The notes beneath the pieces were generated by a model. That model was not told where the DNA came from and searched no databases. It saw nothing but the letters and a program-made list of their open reading frames with translations. From contig CAUVYP010000586.1 in assembly GCA_963556195.1 (NCBI GenBank), positions 124,001 to 188,000 of the forward strand: a DNA stretch of 64,000 nt. The letters run 5' to 3'. Below, piece after piece: positions 49,194 through 63,300 of this stretch. Position 1 is the stretch's first letter, and each line of letters starts with the position of its first letter. The DNA is from Sepiola atlantica. Lineage: Eukaryota > Mollusca > Cephalopoda > Sepiida > Sepiolidae. A program made the position numbers and the translations under genes.

Positions 49194-52100
49194 TTTAGCG
49201 CGTTTTAAAGTTGATATCGCTTTTGTTTATAACTTCCACATTTATTCGAATTGTGCAACGAAACTTTGCACAGATTAGCGGAGTCACATTTTCTACTGAA
49301 GTACCAAGTTTCAGAAGTGCAGCTCTTGTACTGCCGGAGATATGTCGTTACAAACTGAATACGCAAAACATCAACTAAATTTAGCGCGTTTTAAAGTTGA
49401 TATCGCTTTTGTTTATAACTTCCACATTTATTCGAATTGTGCAACGAAACTTTGCACAGATTAGCGGAGTCACATTTTCTACTGAAGTACCAAGTTTCAG
49501 AAGTGCAGCTCTTGTACTGCCGGAGAAATGTCGATACAAACTGAATACGCAAAACATCAACAAAATTTAGCGCGTTTTAAAGTTGATATCGCTTTTGTTT
49601 ATAACTTCCACATTTATTCGAATTGTGCAACGAAACTTTGCACAGATTAGCGGAGTCACATTTTCTACTGAAGTACCAAGTTTCAGAAGTGCAGCTCTTG
49701 TACTGCCGGAGATATGTCGATACAAACTGAATACGCAAAACATCAACACAATTTAGCGCGTTTTAAAGTTGATATCGCTTTTGTTTATAACTTCCACATT
49801 TATTCGAATTGTGCAACGAAACTTTGCAGACAGTCGCGGATAGGCCTTTTCTACTGAAGTACCAAGTTTCAGAAGTGCAGCTCTTGTACTGCCGGAGATA
49901 TGTCGATACAAACTGAATACGCAAAACATCAACAAAATTTAGCGCGTTTTAAAGTTGATATCGCTTTTGTTTATAACTTCCACATTTATTCGAATTGTGC
50001 AACGAAACTTTGCACAGATTAGCGGAGTCACATTTTCTACTGAAGTACCAAGTTTCAGAAGTGCAGCTCTTGTACTGCCGGAGATATGTCGATACAAACT
50101 GAATACGCAAACTATCAACAACATTTAGTGCGATTTAAAGTTAGTATCGCTTTTGTTTATAACTTCACCATTCTTTAGAATTGTGCAACGAAACTTTGCA
50201 GAGATAAGCGGAGTCACATGCTCTACTGAAGTACCAAGTTTCAGAAGTGCAGCTCTTTTACTGCCGGAGATATGTCGATACAAACTGAATACGCAAAACA
50301 TCAACAAAATTTAGCGCGTTTTAAAGTGGATATCGCTTTTGTTTATAACTTCCACATTTATTCGAATTGTGCAACGAAACTTTGCAGTCCGTCGCGGAGA
50401 CACACGTTCTACTGAAGTACCAAGTTTCAGAAGTGCAGCTCTTGTACTGCCGGAGATATGTCGATACAAACTGAATACGCAAAACATCAACTCAATTTAG
50501 CGCGTTTAAAAGTTGATATCGCTTTTGTTTATAACTTCCACATTTATTCGAATTGTGCAACGAAACTTTGCACAGATTAGCGGAGTCACATTTTCTACTG
50601 AAGTACCAAGTTTCAGAAGTGCAGCTCTTGTACTGCCGGAGATATGTCGATACAAACTGAATACGCAAAACATCAACTAAATTTAGCGCGTTTTAAAGTT
50701 GATATCGCTTTTGTTTATAACTTCCACATTTATTCGAATTGTGCAACGAAACTTTGCACAGATTAGCGGAGTCACATTTTCTACTGAAGTACCAAGTTTC
50801 AGAAGTGCAGCTCTTGTACTGCCGGAGATATGTCGATACAAACTGAATACGCAAAACATCAACAAAATTTAGCGCGTTTTAAAGTTGATATCGCTTTTGT
50901 TTATAACTTCCACATTTATTCGAATTGTGCAACGAAACTTTGCACAGATCAGTGGAGTCACATTTTCTACTGAAGTACCAAGTTTCAGAAGTGCAGCTCT
51001 TGTACTGCCGGAGATATGTCGATACAAACTGAATACGCAAAACATCAACAAAATTTAGCGCGTTTTAAAGTTGATATCGCTTTTGTTTATAACTTCCACA
51101 TTTATTCGAATTGTGCAACGAAACTTTGCAGACAGTCGCGGATAGGCCTTTTCTACTGAAGTACCAAGTTTCAGAAGTGCAGCTCTTGTACTGCCGGAGA
51201 TATGTCGATACAAACTGAATACGCAAAACATCAACAAAATTTAGCGCGTTTTAAAGTTGATATCGCTTTTGTTTATAACTTCCACATTTATTCGAATTGT
51301 GCAACGAAACTTTGCACAGATTAGCGGAGTCACATTTTCTACTGAAGTACCAAGTTTCAGAAGTGCAGCTCTTGTACTGCCGGAGATATGTCGATACAAA
51401 CTGAATACGCAAAACATCAACAAAATTTAGCGCGTTTTAAAGTTGATATCGCTTTTGTTTATAACTTCCACATTTATTCGAATTGTGCAACGAAACTTTG
51501 CAGACAGTCGCGGATAGGCCTTTTCTACTGAAGTACCACGTTTCAGAAGTGTAGCTCTTGTACTGCCGGAGATATGTCGATACAAACTGAATACGCAAAA
51601 CATCAACACAATTTAGCGCGTTTTAAAGTTGATATCGCTTTTGTTTATAACTTCCACATTTATTCGAATTGTGCAACGAAACTTTGCACAGATTAGCGGA
51701 GTCACATTTTCTACTGAAGTACCAAGTATCAGAAGTGCAGCTCTTGTACTGCCGGAGATATGTCGATACAAACTGAATACGCAAACTATCAACAAAATTT
51801 AGTGCGATTTAAAGTTAGTATCGCTTTTGTTTATAACTTCACCATTATTTAGAATTGTGCAACGAAACTTTGCAGAGATAAGCGGAGTCACATGCTCTAC
51901 TGAAGTACCAAGTTTCAGAAGTGCAGCTCTTTTACTGCCGGAGATATGTCGATACAAACTGAATACGCAAAACATCAACAAAATTTAGCGCGTTTTAAAG
52001 TGGATATCGCTTTTGTTTATAACTTCCACATTTATTCGAATTGTGCAACGAAACTTTGCAGACCGTCGCGGAGACACACGTTCTACTGAAGTACCAAGTT

Positions 52101-52913
52101 TCAGAAGTGCAGCTCTTGTACTGCCGGAGATATGCTGATACAAACTGAATACGCAAAACATCAACTCAATTTAGCGCGTTTAAAAGTTGATATCGCTTTT
52201 GTTTATAACTTCCACATTTATTCGAATTGTGCAACGAAACTTTGCACAGATTAGCGGAGTCACATTTTCTACTGAAGTACCAAGTTTCAGAAGTGCAGCT
52301 CTTGTACTGCCGGAGATATGTCGATACAAACTGAATACGCAAAACATCAACTAAATTTAGCGCGTTTTAAAGTTGATATCGCTTTTGTTTATAACTTCCA
52401 CATTTATTCGAATTGTGCAACGAAACTTTGCACAGATTAGCGGAGTCACATTTTCTACTGAAGTACCAAGTTTCAGAAGTGCAGCTCTTGTACTGCCGGA
52501 GATATGTCGATACAAACTGAATACGCAAACTATCAACAAAATTTAGTGCGATTTAAAGTTAGAATCGCTTTTGTTTATAACTTCACCATTCTTTAGAATT
52601 GTGCAACGAAACTTTGCAGAGATAAGCGGAGTCACATGCTCTACTGAAGTACCAAGTTTCAGAAGTGCAGCTCTTTTACTGCCGGAGATATGTCGATACA
52701 AACTGAATACGCAAAACATCAACAAAATTTAGCGCGTTTTAAAGTTGATATCGCTTTTGTTTATAACTTCCACATTTATTCGAATTGTGCAACGAAACTT
52801 TGCAGACCGTCGCGGAGACACACGTTCTACTGAAGTACCAAGTTTCAGAAGTGCAGCTCTTGTACTGCCGGAGATATGTCGATACAAACTGAATACGCAA
52901 AACATCAACTAAA
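49194..52913. repeat. 20-monomer mixed segment
   Basis: Order is A-A-A-B-C-D-E-A-A-A-B-A-B-C-D-E-A-C-D-E. C-D-E trimers recur three times with varying spacers. The CAACTCAATTT plus GTTTAAAAG marker pair from 42-43 kb reappears at 50,492 and 52,166. Private changes include GTCGTTACA (49,348), GGAGAAATG (49,526) and ATGCTGATA (52,135). Confidence 0.86.
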
Positions 52914-55900
52914 TTTAGCGCGTTTTAAAGTTGATATCGCTTTTGTTTATAACTTCCACATTTATTCGAATTGTGCAACGAAACTTTGCACAGATTAGCG
53001 GAGTCACATTTTCTACTGAAGTACCAAGTTTCAGAAGTGCAGCTCTTGTACTGCCGGAGATATGTCGATACAAACTGAATACGCAAAACATCAACAAAAT
53101 TTAGCGCGTTTTAAAGTTGATATCGCTTTTGTTTATAACTTCCACATTTATTCGAATTGTGCAACGAAACTTTGCACAGATTAGCGGAGTCACATTTTCT
53201 ACTGAAGTACCAAGTTTCAGAAGTTCAGCTCTTGTACTGCCGGAGATATGTCGATACAAACTGAATACGCAAAACATCAACAAAATTTAGCGCGTTTTAA
53301 AGTTGATATCGCTTTTGTTTATAACTTCCACATTTATTCGAATTGTGCAACGAAACTTTGCAGACAGTCGCGGATAGGCCTTTTCTACTGAAGTACCAAG
53401 TTTCAGAAGTGCAGCTCTTGTACTGCCGGAGATATGTCGATACAAACTGAATACGCAAAACATCAACAAAATTTAGCGCGTTTTAAAGTTGATATCGCTT
53501 TTGTTTATAACTTCCACATTTATTCGAATTGTGCAACGAAACTTTGCACAGATTAGCGGAGTCACATTTTCTACTGAAGTACCAAGTTTCAGAAGTGCAG
53601 CTCTTGTACTGCCGGAGATATGTCGATACAAACTGAATACGCAAAACATCAACTAAATTTAGCGCGTTTTAAAGTTGATATCGCTTTTGTTTATAACTTC
53701 CACATTTATTCGAATTGTGCAACGAAACTTTGCACAGATTAGCGGAGTCACATTTTCTACTGAAGTACCAAGTTTCAGAAGTGCAGCTCTTGTACTGCCG
53801 GAGATATGTCGATACAAACTGAATACGCAAAACATCAACAAAATTTAGCGCGTTTTAAAGTTGATATCGCTTTTGTTTATAACTTCCACATTTATTCGAA
53901 TTGTGCAACGAAACTTTGCACAGATTAGCAGAGTCACATTTTCTACTGAAGTACCAAGTTTCAGAAGTGCAGCTCTTGTACTGCCGGAGATATGTCGATA
54001 CAAACTGAATACGCAAAACATCAACAAAATTTAGCGCGTTTTAAAGTTGATATCGCTTTTGTTTATAACTTCCACATTTATTCGAATTGTGCAACGAAAC
54101 TTTGCAGACAGTCGCGGATAGGCCTTTTCTACTGAAGTACCAAGTTTCAGAAGTGCAGCTCTTGTACTGCCGGAGATATGTCGATACAAACTGAATACGC
54201 AAAACATCAACAAAATTTAGCGCGTTTTAAAGTTGATATCGCTTTTGTTTATAACTTCCACATTTATTCGAATTGGGCAACGAAACTTTGCACAGATTAG
54301 CGGAGTCACATTTTCTACTGAAGTACCAAGTTTCAGAAGTGCAGCTCTTGTACTGCCGGAGATATGTCGATACAAACTGAATACGCAAACTATCAACAAA
54401 ATTTAGTGCGATTTAAAGTTGATATCGCTTTTGTTTATAACTTCACCATTCTTTTTAATTGTGCAACGAAACTTTGCAGAGATAAGCGGAGTCACATGCT
54501 CAACTGAAGTACCAAGTTTTAGAAGTGCAGCTCTTTTACTGCCGGAGATATGTCGATACAAACTTAATACCCTAAACATCAACAAAATTTAGCGCGTTTT
54601 AAAGTGGATATCGCTTTTGTTTATAACTTCCACATTTATTCGAATTGTGCAACGAAACTTTGCACAGATTAGCGGAGTCACATTTTCTACTGAAGTACCA
54701 AGTTTCAGAAGTGCAGCTCTTGTACTGCCGGAGATATGTCGATACAAACTGAATACGCAAAACATCAACAAAATTTAGCGCGTTTTATAGTTGATATCGC
54801 TTTTGTTTATAACTTCCACATTTATTCGAATTGTGCAACGAAACTTTGCAGACAGTCGCGGATAGGCCTTTTCTACTGAAGCACCAAGTTTCAGAAGTGC
54901 AGCTCTTGTACTGCCGGAGATATGTCGATACAAACTGAATACGAACAACATCAACAAAATTTAGCGCGTTTTAAAGTTGATATCGCTTTTGTTTATAACT
55001 TCCACATTTATTCGAATTGTGCAACGAAACTTTGCACAGATTAGCGGAGTCACATTTTCTACTGAAGTACCAAGTTTCAGAAGTGCAGCTCTTTTACTGC
55101 CGGAGATATGTCGATACAAACTGAATACGCAAAACATCAACACAATTTAGCGCGTTTTAAAGTGGATATCGCTTTTGTTTATAACTTCCACATTTATTCG
55201 AATTGTGCAACGAAACTTTGCAGACCGTCGCGGAGACACACGTTCTACTGAAGTACCAAGTTTCAGAAGTGCAGCTCTTGTACTGCCGGAGATATGTCGA
55301 TACAAACTGAATACGCAAAACATCAACAAAATTTAGCGCGTTTTAAAGTTGATATCGCTTTTGTTTATAACTCCCACATTTATTCGAATTGTGCAACGAA
55401 ACTTTGCACAGATTAGCGGAGTCACATTTTCTACTGAAGTACCAAGTTTCAGAAGTGCAGCTCTTGTACTGCCGGAGATATGTCGATACAAACTGAATAC
55501 GCAAAACATCAACAAAATTTAGCGCGTTTTAAAGTTGATATCGCTTTTGTTTATAACTTCCACATTTATTCGAATTGTGCAACGAAACTTTGCACAGATT
55601 AGCGGAGTCACATTTTCTACTGAAGTACCAAGTTTCAGAAGTGCAGCTCTTGTACTGCCGGAGATATGTCGATACAAACTGAATACGCAAAACATCAACA
55701 AAATTTAGCGCGTTTTAAAGTTGATATCGCTTTTGTTTATAACTTCCACATTTATTCGAATTGTGCAACGAAACTTTGCAGACAGTCGCGGATAGGCCTT
55801 TTCTACTGAAGTACCAAGTTTCAGAAGTGCAGCTCTTGTACTGCCGGAGATATGTCGATACAAACTGAATACGCAAAACATCAACAAAATTTAGCGCGTT

Positions 55901-56075
55901 TTAAAGTTGATATCGCTTTTGTTTATAACTTCCACATTTATTCGAATTGTGCAACGAAACTTTGCACAGATTAGCGGAGTCACATTTTCTACTGAAGTAC
56001 CAAGTTTCAGAAGTGCAGCTCTTGTACTGCCGGAGATATGTCGATACAAACTGAATACGCAAAACATCAACAAAA
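52914..56075. repeat. 17-monomer mixed segment
   Basis: Order is A-A-B-A-A-A-B-C-D'-A-B-X-E-A-A-B-A, where X (54,960-55,145) has an A start and cassette but the D-like CTCTTTTACTG. The D' here has several private changes (CTTTTTAATT, GCTCAACTG, AACTTAATACC). Confidence 0.85.
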
Positions 56076-59000
56076 TTTAGCGCGTTTTAAAGTTGATATC
56101 GCTTTTGTTTATAACTTCCACATTTATTCGAATTGTGCAACGAAACTTTGCACAGATTAGCGGAGTCACATTTTCTACTGAAGTACCAAGTTTCAGAAGT
56201 GCAGCTCTTGTACTGCCGGAGATATGTCGATACAAACTGAATACGCAAAACATCAACAAAATTTAGCGCGTTTTAAAGTTGATATCGCTTTTGTTTATAA
56301 CTTCCACATTTATTCGAATTGTGCAACGAAACTTTGCAGACAGTCGCGGATAGGCCTTTTCTACTGAAGTACCAAGTTTCAGAAGTGCAGCTCTTGTACT
56401 GCCGGAGATATGTCGATACAAACTGAATACGCAAAACATCAACAAAATTTAGCGCGTTTTAAAGTTGATATCGCTTCTGTTTATAACTTCCACATTTATT
56501 CGAATTGTGCAACGAAACTTTGCACAGATTAGCGGAGTCACATTTTCTACTGAAGTACCAAGTTTCAGAAGTGCAGCTCTTGTACTGCCGGAGATATGTC
56601 GATACAAACTGAATACGCAAACTATCAACAAAATTTAGTGCGATTTAAAGTTAGTATCGCTTTTGTTTATAACTTCACCATTCTTTTGAATTGTGCAACG
56701 AAACTTTGCAGAGATAAGCGGAGTCACATGCTCTACTGAAGTACCAAGTTTCAGAAGTGCAGCTCTTTTACTGCCGGAGATATGTCGATACAAACTGAAT
56801 ACGCAAAACATCAACAAAATTTAGCGCGTTTTAAAGTGGATATCGCTTTTGTTTATAACTTCCACATTTATTCGAATTGTGCAACGAAACTTTGCAGACC
56901 GTCGCGGAGACACACGTTCTACTGAAGTACCAAGTTTCAGAAGTGCAGCTCTTGTACTGCCGGAGATATGTCGATACAAACTGAATACGCAAAACATCAA
57001 CTAAATTTAGCGCGTTTTAAAGTTGATATCGCTTTTGTTTATAACTTCCACATTTATTCGAATTGTGCAACGAAACTTTGCACAGATTAGCGGAGTCACA
57101 TTTTCTACTGAAGTACCAAGTTTCAGAAGTGCAGCTCTTGTACTGCCGGAGATATGTCGATACAAACTGAATACGCAAAACATCAACAAAATTTAGCGCG
57201 TTTTAAAGTTGATATCGCTTTTGTTTATAACTTCCACATTTATTCGAATTGTGCAACGAAACTTTGCACAGATTAGCGGAGTCACATTTTCTACTGAAGT
57301 ACCAAGTTTCAGAAGTGCAGCTCTTGTACTGCCGGAGATATGTCGATACAAACTGAATACGCAAAACATCAACAAAATTTAGCGCGTTTTAAAGTTGATA
57401 TCGCTTTTGTTTATAACTTCCACATTTATTCGAATTGTGCAACGAAACTTTGCACAGATTAGCGGAGTCACATTTTCTACTGAAGTACCAAGTTTCAGAA
57501 GTGCAGCTCTTGTACTGCCGGAGATATGTCGATACAAACTGAATACGCAAACTATCAACAAAATTTAGTGCGATTTAAAGTTGATATCGCTTTTGTTTAT
57601 AACTTCACCATTCTTTTCAATTGTGCAACGAAACTTTGCAGAGATAAGCGGAGTCACATGCTCTACTGAAGTACCAAGTTTTAGAAGTGCAGCTCTTTTA
57701 CTGCCGGAGATATGTCGATACAAACTGAATACGCAAAACATCAACAAAATTTAGCGCGTTTTAAAGTGGATATCGCTTTTGTTTATAACTTCCACATTTA
57801 TTCGAATTGTGCAACGAAACTTTGCACAGATTAGCGGAGTCACATTTTCTACTGAAGTACCAAGTTTCAGAAGTGCAGCTCTTGTACTGCCGGAGATATG
57901 TCGATACAAACTGAATACGCAAAACATCAACAAAATTTAGCGCGTTTTAAAGTTGATATCGCTTTTGTTTATAACTTCCACATTTATTCGAATTGTGCAA
58001 CGAAACTTTGCAGACAGTCGCGGATAGGCATTTTCTACTGAAGCACCAAGTTTCAGAAGTGCAGCTCTTGTACTGCCGGAGATATGTCGATACAAACTGA
58101 ATACGCAAAACATCAACAAAATTTAGCGCGTTTTAAAGTTGATATCGCTTTTGTTTATAACTTCCACATTTATTCGAATTGTGCAACGAAACTTTGCACA
58201 GATTAGCGGAGTCACATTTTCTACTGAAGTACCAAGTTTCAGAAGTGCAGCTCTTGTACTGCCGGAGATATGTCGATACAAACTGAATACGCAAAACATC
58301 AACTAAATTTAGCGCGTTTTAAAGTTGATATCGCTTTTGTTTATAACTTCCACATTTATTCGAATTGTGCAACGAAACTTTGCACAGATTAGCGGAGTCA
58401 CATTTTCTACTGAAGTACCAAGTTTCAGAAGTGCAGCTCTTGTACTGCCGGAGATATGTCGATACAAACTTAATACGCAAAACATCAACAAAATTTAGCG
58501 CGTTTTAAAGTTGATATCGCTTTTGTTTATAACTTCCACATTTATTCGAATTGTGCAACGAAACTTTGCACAGATTAGCGGAGTCACATTTTCTACTGAA
58601 GTACCAAGTTTCAGAAGTGCAGCTCTTGTACTGCCGGAGATATGTCGATACAAACTGAATACGCAAAACATCAACAAAATTTAGCGCGTTTTAAAGTTGA
58701 TATCGCTTGTGTTTATAACTTCCACATTTATTCGAATTGTGCAACGAAACTTTGCACAGATTAGCGGAGTCACATTTTCTACTGAAGTACCAAGTTTCAG
58801 AAGTGCAGCTCTTGTACTGCCGGAGATATGTCGATACAAACTGAATACGCAAAACATCAACAAAATTTAGCGCGTTTTAAAGTTGATATCGCTTTTGTTT
58901 ATAACTTCCACATTTATTCGAATTGTGCAACGAAACTTTGCAGACAGTCGCGGATAGGCCTTTTCTACTGAAGTACCAAGTTTCAGAAGTGCAGCTCTTG

Positions 59001-59795
59001 TACTGCCGGAGATATGTCGATACAAACTGAATACGCAAAACATCAACAAAATTTAGCGCGTTTTAAAGTTGATATCGCTTTTGTTTATAACTTCCACATT
59101 TATTCGAATTGTGCAACGAAACTTTACACAGATTAGCGGAGTCACATTTTCTACTGAAGTACCAAGTTTCAGAAGTGCAGCTCTTGTACTGCCGGAGATA
59201 TGTCGATACAAACTGAATACGCAAACTATCAACAAAATTTAGTGCGATTTAAAGTTGATATCGATTTTGTTTATAACTTCACCATTCTTTTCAATTGTGC
59301 AACGAAACTTTGCAGAGATAAGCGGAGTCACATGCTCTACTGAAGTACCAAGTTTTAGAAGTGCAGCTCTTTTACTGCCGGAGATATGTCGATACAAACT
59401 GAATACGCAAAACATCAACAAAATTTAGCGCGTTTTAAAGTGGATATCGCTTTTGTTTATAACTTCCACATTTATTCGAATTGTGCAACGAAACTTTGCA
59501 CAGATTAGCGGAGTCACATTTTCTACTGAAGTACCAAGTTTCAGAAGTGCAGCTCTTGTACTGCCGGAGATATGTCGATACAAACTGAATACGCAAAACA
59601 TCAACAAAATTTAGCGCGTTTTAAAGTTGATATCGCTTTTGTTTATAACTTCCACATTTATTCGAATTGTGCAACGAAACTTTGCAGACAGTCGCGGATA
59701 GGCCTTTTCTACTGAAGCACCAAGTTTCAGAAGTGCAGCTCTTGTACTGCCGGAGATATGTCGATACAAACTGAATACGCAAAACATCAACAAAA
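56076..59795. repeat. 20-monomer block, copy 1 of the right-hand duplication
   Basis: Order is A-B-C-D-E-A-A-C-D'-A-B-A-A-A-A-B-C-D'-A-B. It is repeated 4,278 bp (23 monomers) later. Shared rare bases are GCTTCTGTTT (56,477/60,755), AACTTAATACG (58,471/62,749), ACTTTACACAG (59,126/63,404) and TCGATTTTG (59,263/63,541). One base, GCTTGTGTT at about 58,709, is private to this copy. Confidence 0.93.
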
Positions 59796-60353
59796 TTTAG
59801 CGCGTTTTAAAGTTGATATCGCTTTTGTTTATAACTTCCACATTTATTCGAATTGTGCAACGAAACTTTGCACAGATTAGCGGAGTCACATTTTCTACTG
59901 AAGTACCAAGTTTCAGAAGTGCAGCTCTTGTACTGCCGGAGATATGTCGATACAAACTGAATACGCAAACTATCAACAAAATTTAGTGCGATTTAAAGTT
60001 AGTATCGCTTTTGTTTATAACTTCACCATTCTTTAGAATTGTGCAACGAAACTTTGCAGAGATAAGCGGAGTCACATGCTCTACTGAAGTACCAATTTAC
60101 AGAAGTGCAGCTCTTTTACTGCCGGAGATATGTCGATACAAACTGAATACGCAAAACATCAACAAAATTTAGCGCGTTTTAAAGTGGATATCGCTTTTGT
60201 TTATAACTTCCACATTTATTCGAATTGTGCAACGAAACTTTGCAGACCGTCGCGGAGACACACGTTCTACTGAAGTACCAAGTTTCAGAAGTGCAGCTCT
60301 TGTACTGCCGGAGATATGTCGATACAAACTGAATACGCAAAACATCAACAAAA
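59796..60353. repeat. Three-monomer spacer C-D-E between duplicated blocks
   Basis: The order is C-D-E. The D carries CCAATTTACAG near 60,094 in place of CCAAGTTTCAG, a length-neutral rearrangement found nowhere else that I saw. Confidence 0.88.
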
Positions 60354-63300
60354 TTTAGCGCGTTTTAAAGTTGATATCGCTTTTGTTTATAACTTCCACA
60401 TTTATTCGAATTGTGCAACGAAACTTTGCACAGATTAGCGGAGTCACATTTTCTACTGAAGTACCAAGTTTCAGAAGTGCAGCTCTTGTACTGCCGGAGA
60501 TATGTCGATACAAACTGAATACGCAAAACATCAACAAAATTTAGCGCGTTTTAAAGTTGATATCGCTTTTGTTTATAACTTCCACATTTATTCGAATTGT
60601 GCAACGAAACTTTGCAGACAGTCGCGGATAGGCCTTTTCTACTGAAGTACCAAGTTTCAGAAGTGCAGCTCTTGTACTGCCGGAGATATGTCGATACAAA
60701 CTGAATACGCAAAACATCAACAAAATTTAGCGCGTTTTAAAGTTGATATCGCTTCTGTTTATAACTTCCACATTTATTCGAATTGTGCAACGAAACTTTG
60801 CACAGATTAGCGGAGTCACATTTTCTACTGAAGTACCAAGTTTCAGAAGTGCAGCTCTTGTACTGCCGGAGATATGTCGATACAAACTGAATACGCAAAC
60901 TATCAACAAAATTTAGTGCGATTTAAAGTTAGTATCGCTTTTGTTTATAACTTCACCATTCTTTTGAATTGTGCAACGAAACTTTGCAGAGATAAGCGGA
61001 GTCACATGCTCTACTGAAGTACCAAGTTTCAGAAGTGCAGCTCTTTTACTGCCGGAGATATGTCGATACAAACTGAATACGCAAAACATCAACAAAATTT
61101 AGCGCGTTTTAAAGTGGATATCGCTTTTGTTTATAACTTCCACATTTATTCGAATTGTGCAACGAAACTTTGCAGACCGTCGCGGAGACACACGTTCTAC
61201 TGAAGTACCAAGTTTCAGAAGTGCAGCTCTTGTACTGCCGGAGATATGTCGATACAAACTGAATACGCAAAACATCAACTAAATTTAGCGCGTTTTAAAG
61301 TTGATATCGCTTTTGTTTATAACTTCCACATTTATTCGAATTGTGCAACGAAACTTTGCACAGATTAGCGGAGTCACATTTTCTACTGAAGTACCAAGTT
61401 TCAGAAGTGCAGCTCTTGTACTGCCGGAGATATGTCGATACAAACTGAATACGCAAAACATCAACAAAATTTAGCGCGTTTTAAAGTTGATATCGCTTTT
61501 GTTTATAACTTCCACATTTATTCGAATTGTGCAACGAAACTTTGCACAGATTAGCGGAGTCACATTTTCTACTGAAGTACCAAGTTTCAGAAGTGCAGCT
61601 CTTGTACTGCCGGAGATATGTCGATACAAACTGAATACGCAAAACATCAACAAAATTTAGCGCGTTTTAAAGTTGATATCGCTTTTGTTTATAACTTCCA
61701 CATTTATTCGAATTGTGCAACGAAACTTTGCACAGATTAGCGGAGTCACATTTTCTACTGAAGTACCAAGTTTCAGAAGTGCAGCTCTTGTACTGCCGGA
61801 GATATGTCGATACAAACTGAATACGCAAACTATCAACAAAATTTAGTGCGATTTAAAGTTGATATCGCTTTTGTTTATAACTTCACCATTCTTTTCAATT
61901 GTGCAACGAAACTTTGCAGAGATAAGCGGAGTCACATGCTCTACTGAAGTACCAAGTTTTAGAAGTGCAGCTCTTTTACTGCCGGAGATATGTCGATACA
62001 AACTGAATACGCAAAACATCAACAAAATTTAGCGCGTTTTAAAGTGGATATCGCTTTTGTTTATAACTTCCACATTTATTCGAATTGTGCAACGAAACTT
62101 TGCACAGATTAGCGGAGTCACATTTTCTACTGAAGTACCAAGTTTCAGAAGTGCAGCTCTTGTACTGCCGGAGATATGTCGATACAAACTGAATACGCAA
62201 AACATCAACAAAATTTAGCGCGTTTTAAAGTTGATATCGCTTTTGTTTATAACTTCCACATTTATTCGAATTGTGCAACGAAACTTTGCAGACAGTCGCG
62301 GATAGGCATTTTCTACTGAAGCACCAAGTTTCAGAAGTGCAGCTCTTGTACTGCCGGAGATATGTCGATACAAACTGAATACGCAAAACATCAACAAAAT
62401 TTAGCGCGTTTTAAAGTTGATATCGCTTTTGTTTATAACTTCCACATTTATTCGAATTGTGCAACGAAACTTTGCACAGATTAGCGGAGTCACATTTTCT
62501 ACTGAAGTACCAAGTTTCAGAAGTGCAGCTCTTGTACTGCCGGAGATATGTCGATACAAACTGAATACGCAAAACATCAACTAAATTTAGCGCGTTTTAA
62601 AGTTGATATCGCTTTTGTTTATAACTTCCACATTTATTCGAATTGTGCAACGAAACTTTGCACAGATTAGCGGAGTCACATTTTCTACTGAAGTACCAAG
62701 TTTCAGAAGTGCAGCTCTTGTACTGCCGGAGATATGTCGATACAAACTTAATACGCAAAACATCAACAAAATTTAGCGCGTTTTAAAGTTGATATCGCTT
62801 TTGTTTATAACTTCCACATTTATTCGAATTGTGCAACGAAACTTTGCACAGATTAGCGGAGTCACATTTTCTACTGAAGTACCAAGTTTCAGAAGTGCAG
62901 CTCTTGTACTGCCGGAGATATGTCGATACAAACTGAATACGCAAAACATCAACAAAATTTAGCGCGTTTTAAAGTTGATATCGCTTTTGTTTATAACTTC
63001 CACATTTATTCGAATTGTGCAACGAAACTTTGCACAGATTAGCGGAGTCACATTTTCTACTGAAGTACCAAGTTTCAGAAGTGCAGCTCTTGTACTGCCG
63101 GAGATATGTCGATACAAACTGAATACGCAAAACATCAACAAAATTTAGCGCGTTTTAAAGTTGATATCGCTTTTGTTTATAACTTCCACATTTATTCGAA
63201 TTGTGCAACGAAACTTTGCAGACAGTCGCGGATAGGCCTTTTCTACTGAAGTACCAAGTTTCAGAAGTGCAGCTCTTGTACTGCCGGAGATATGTCGATA

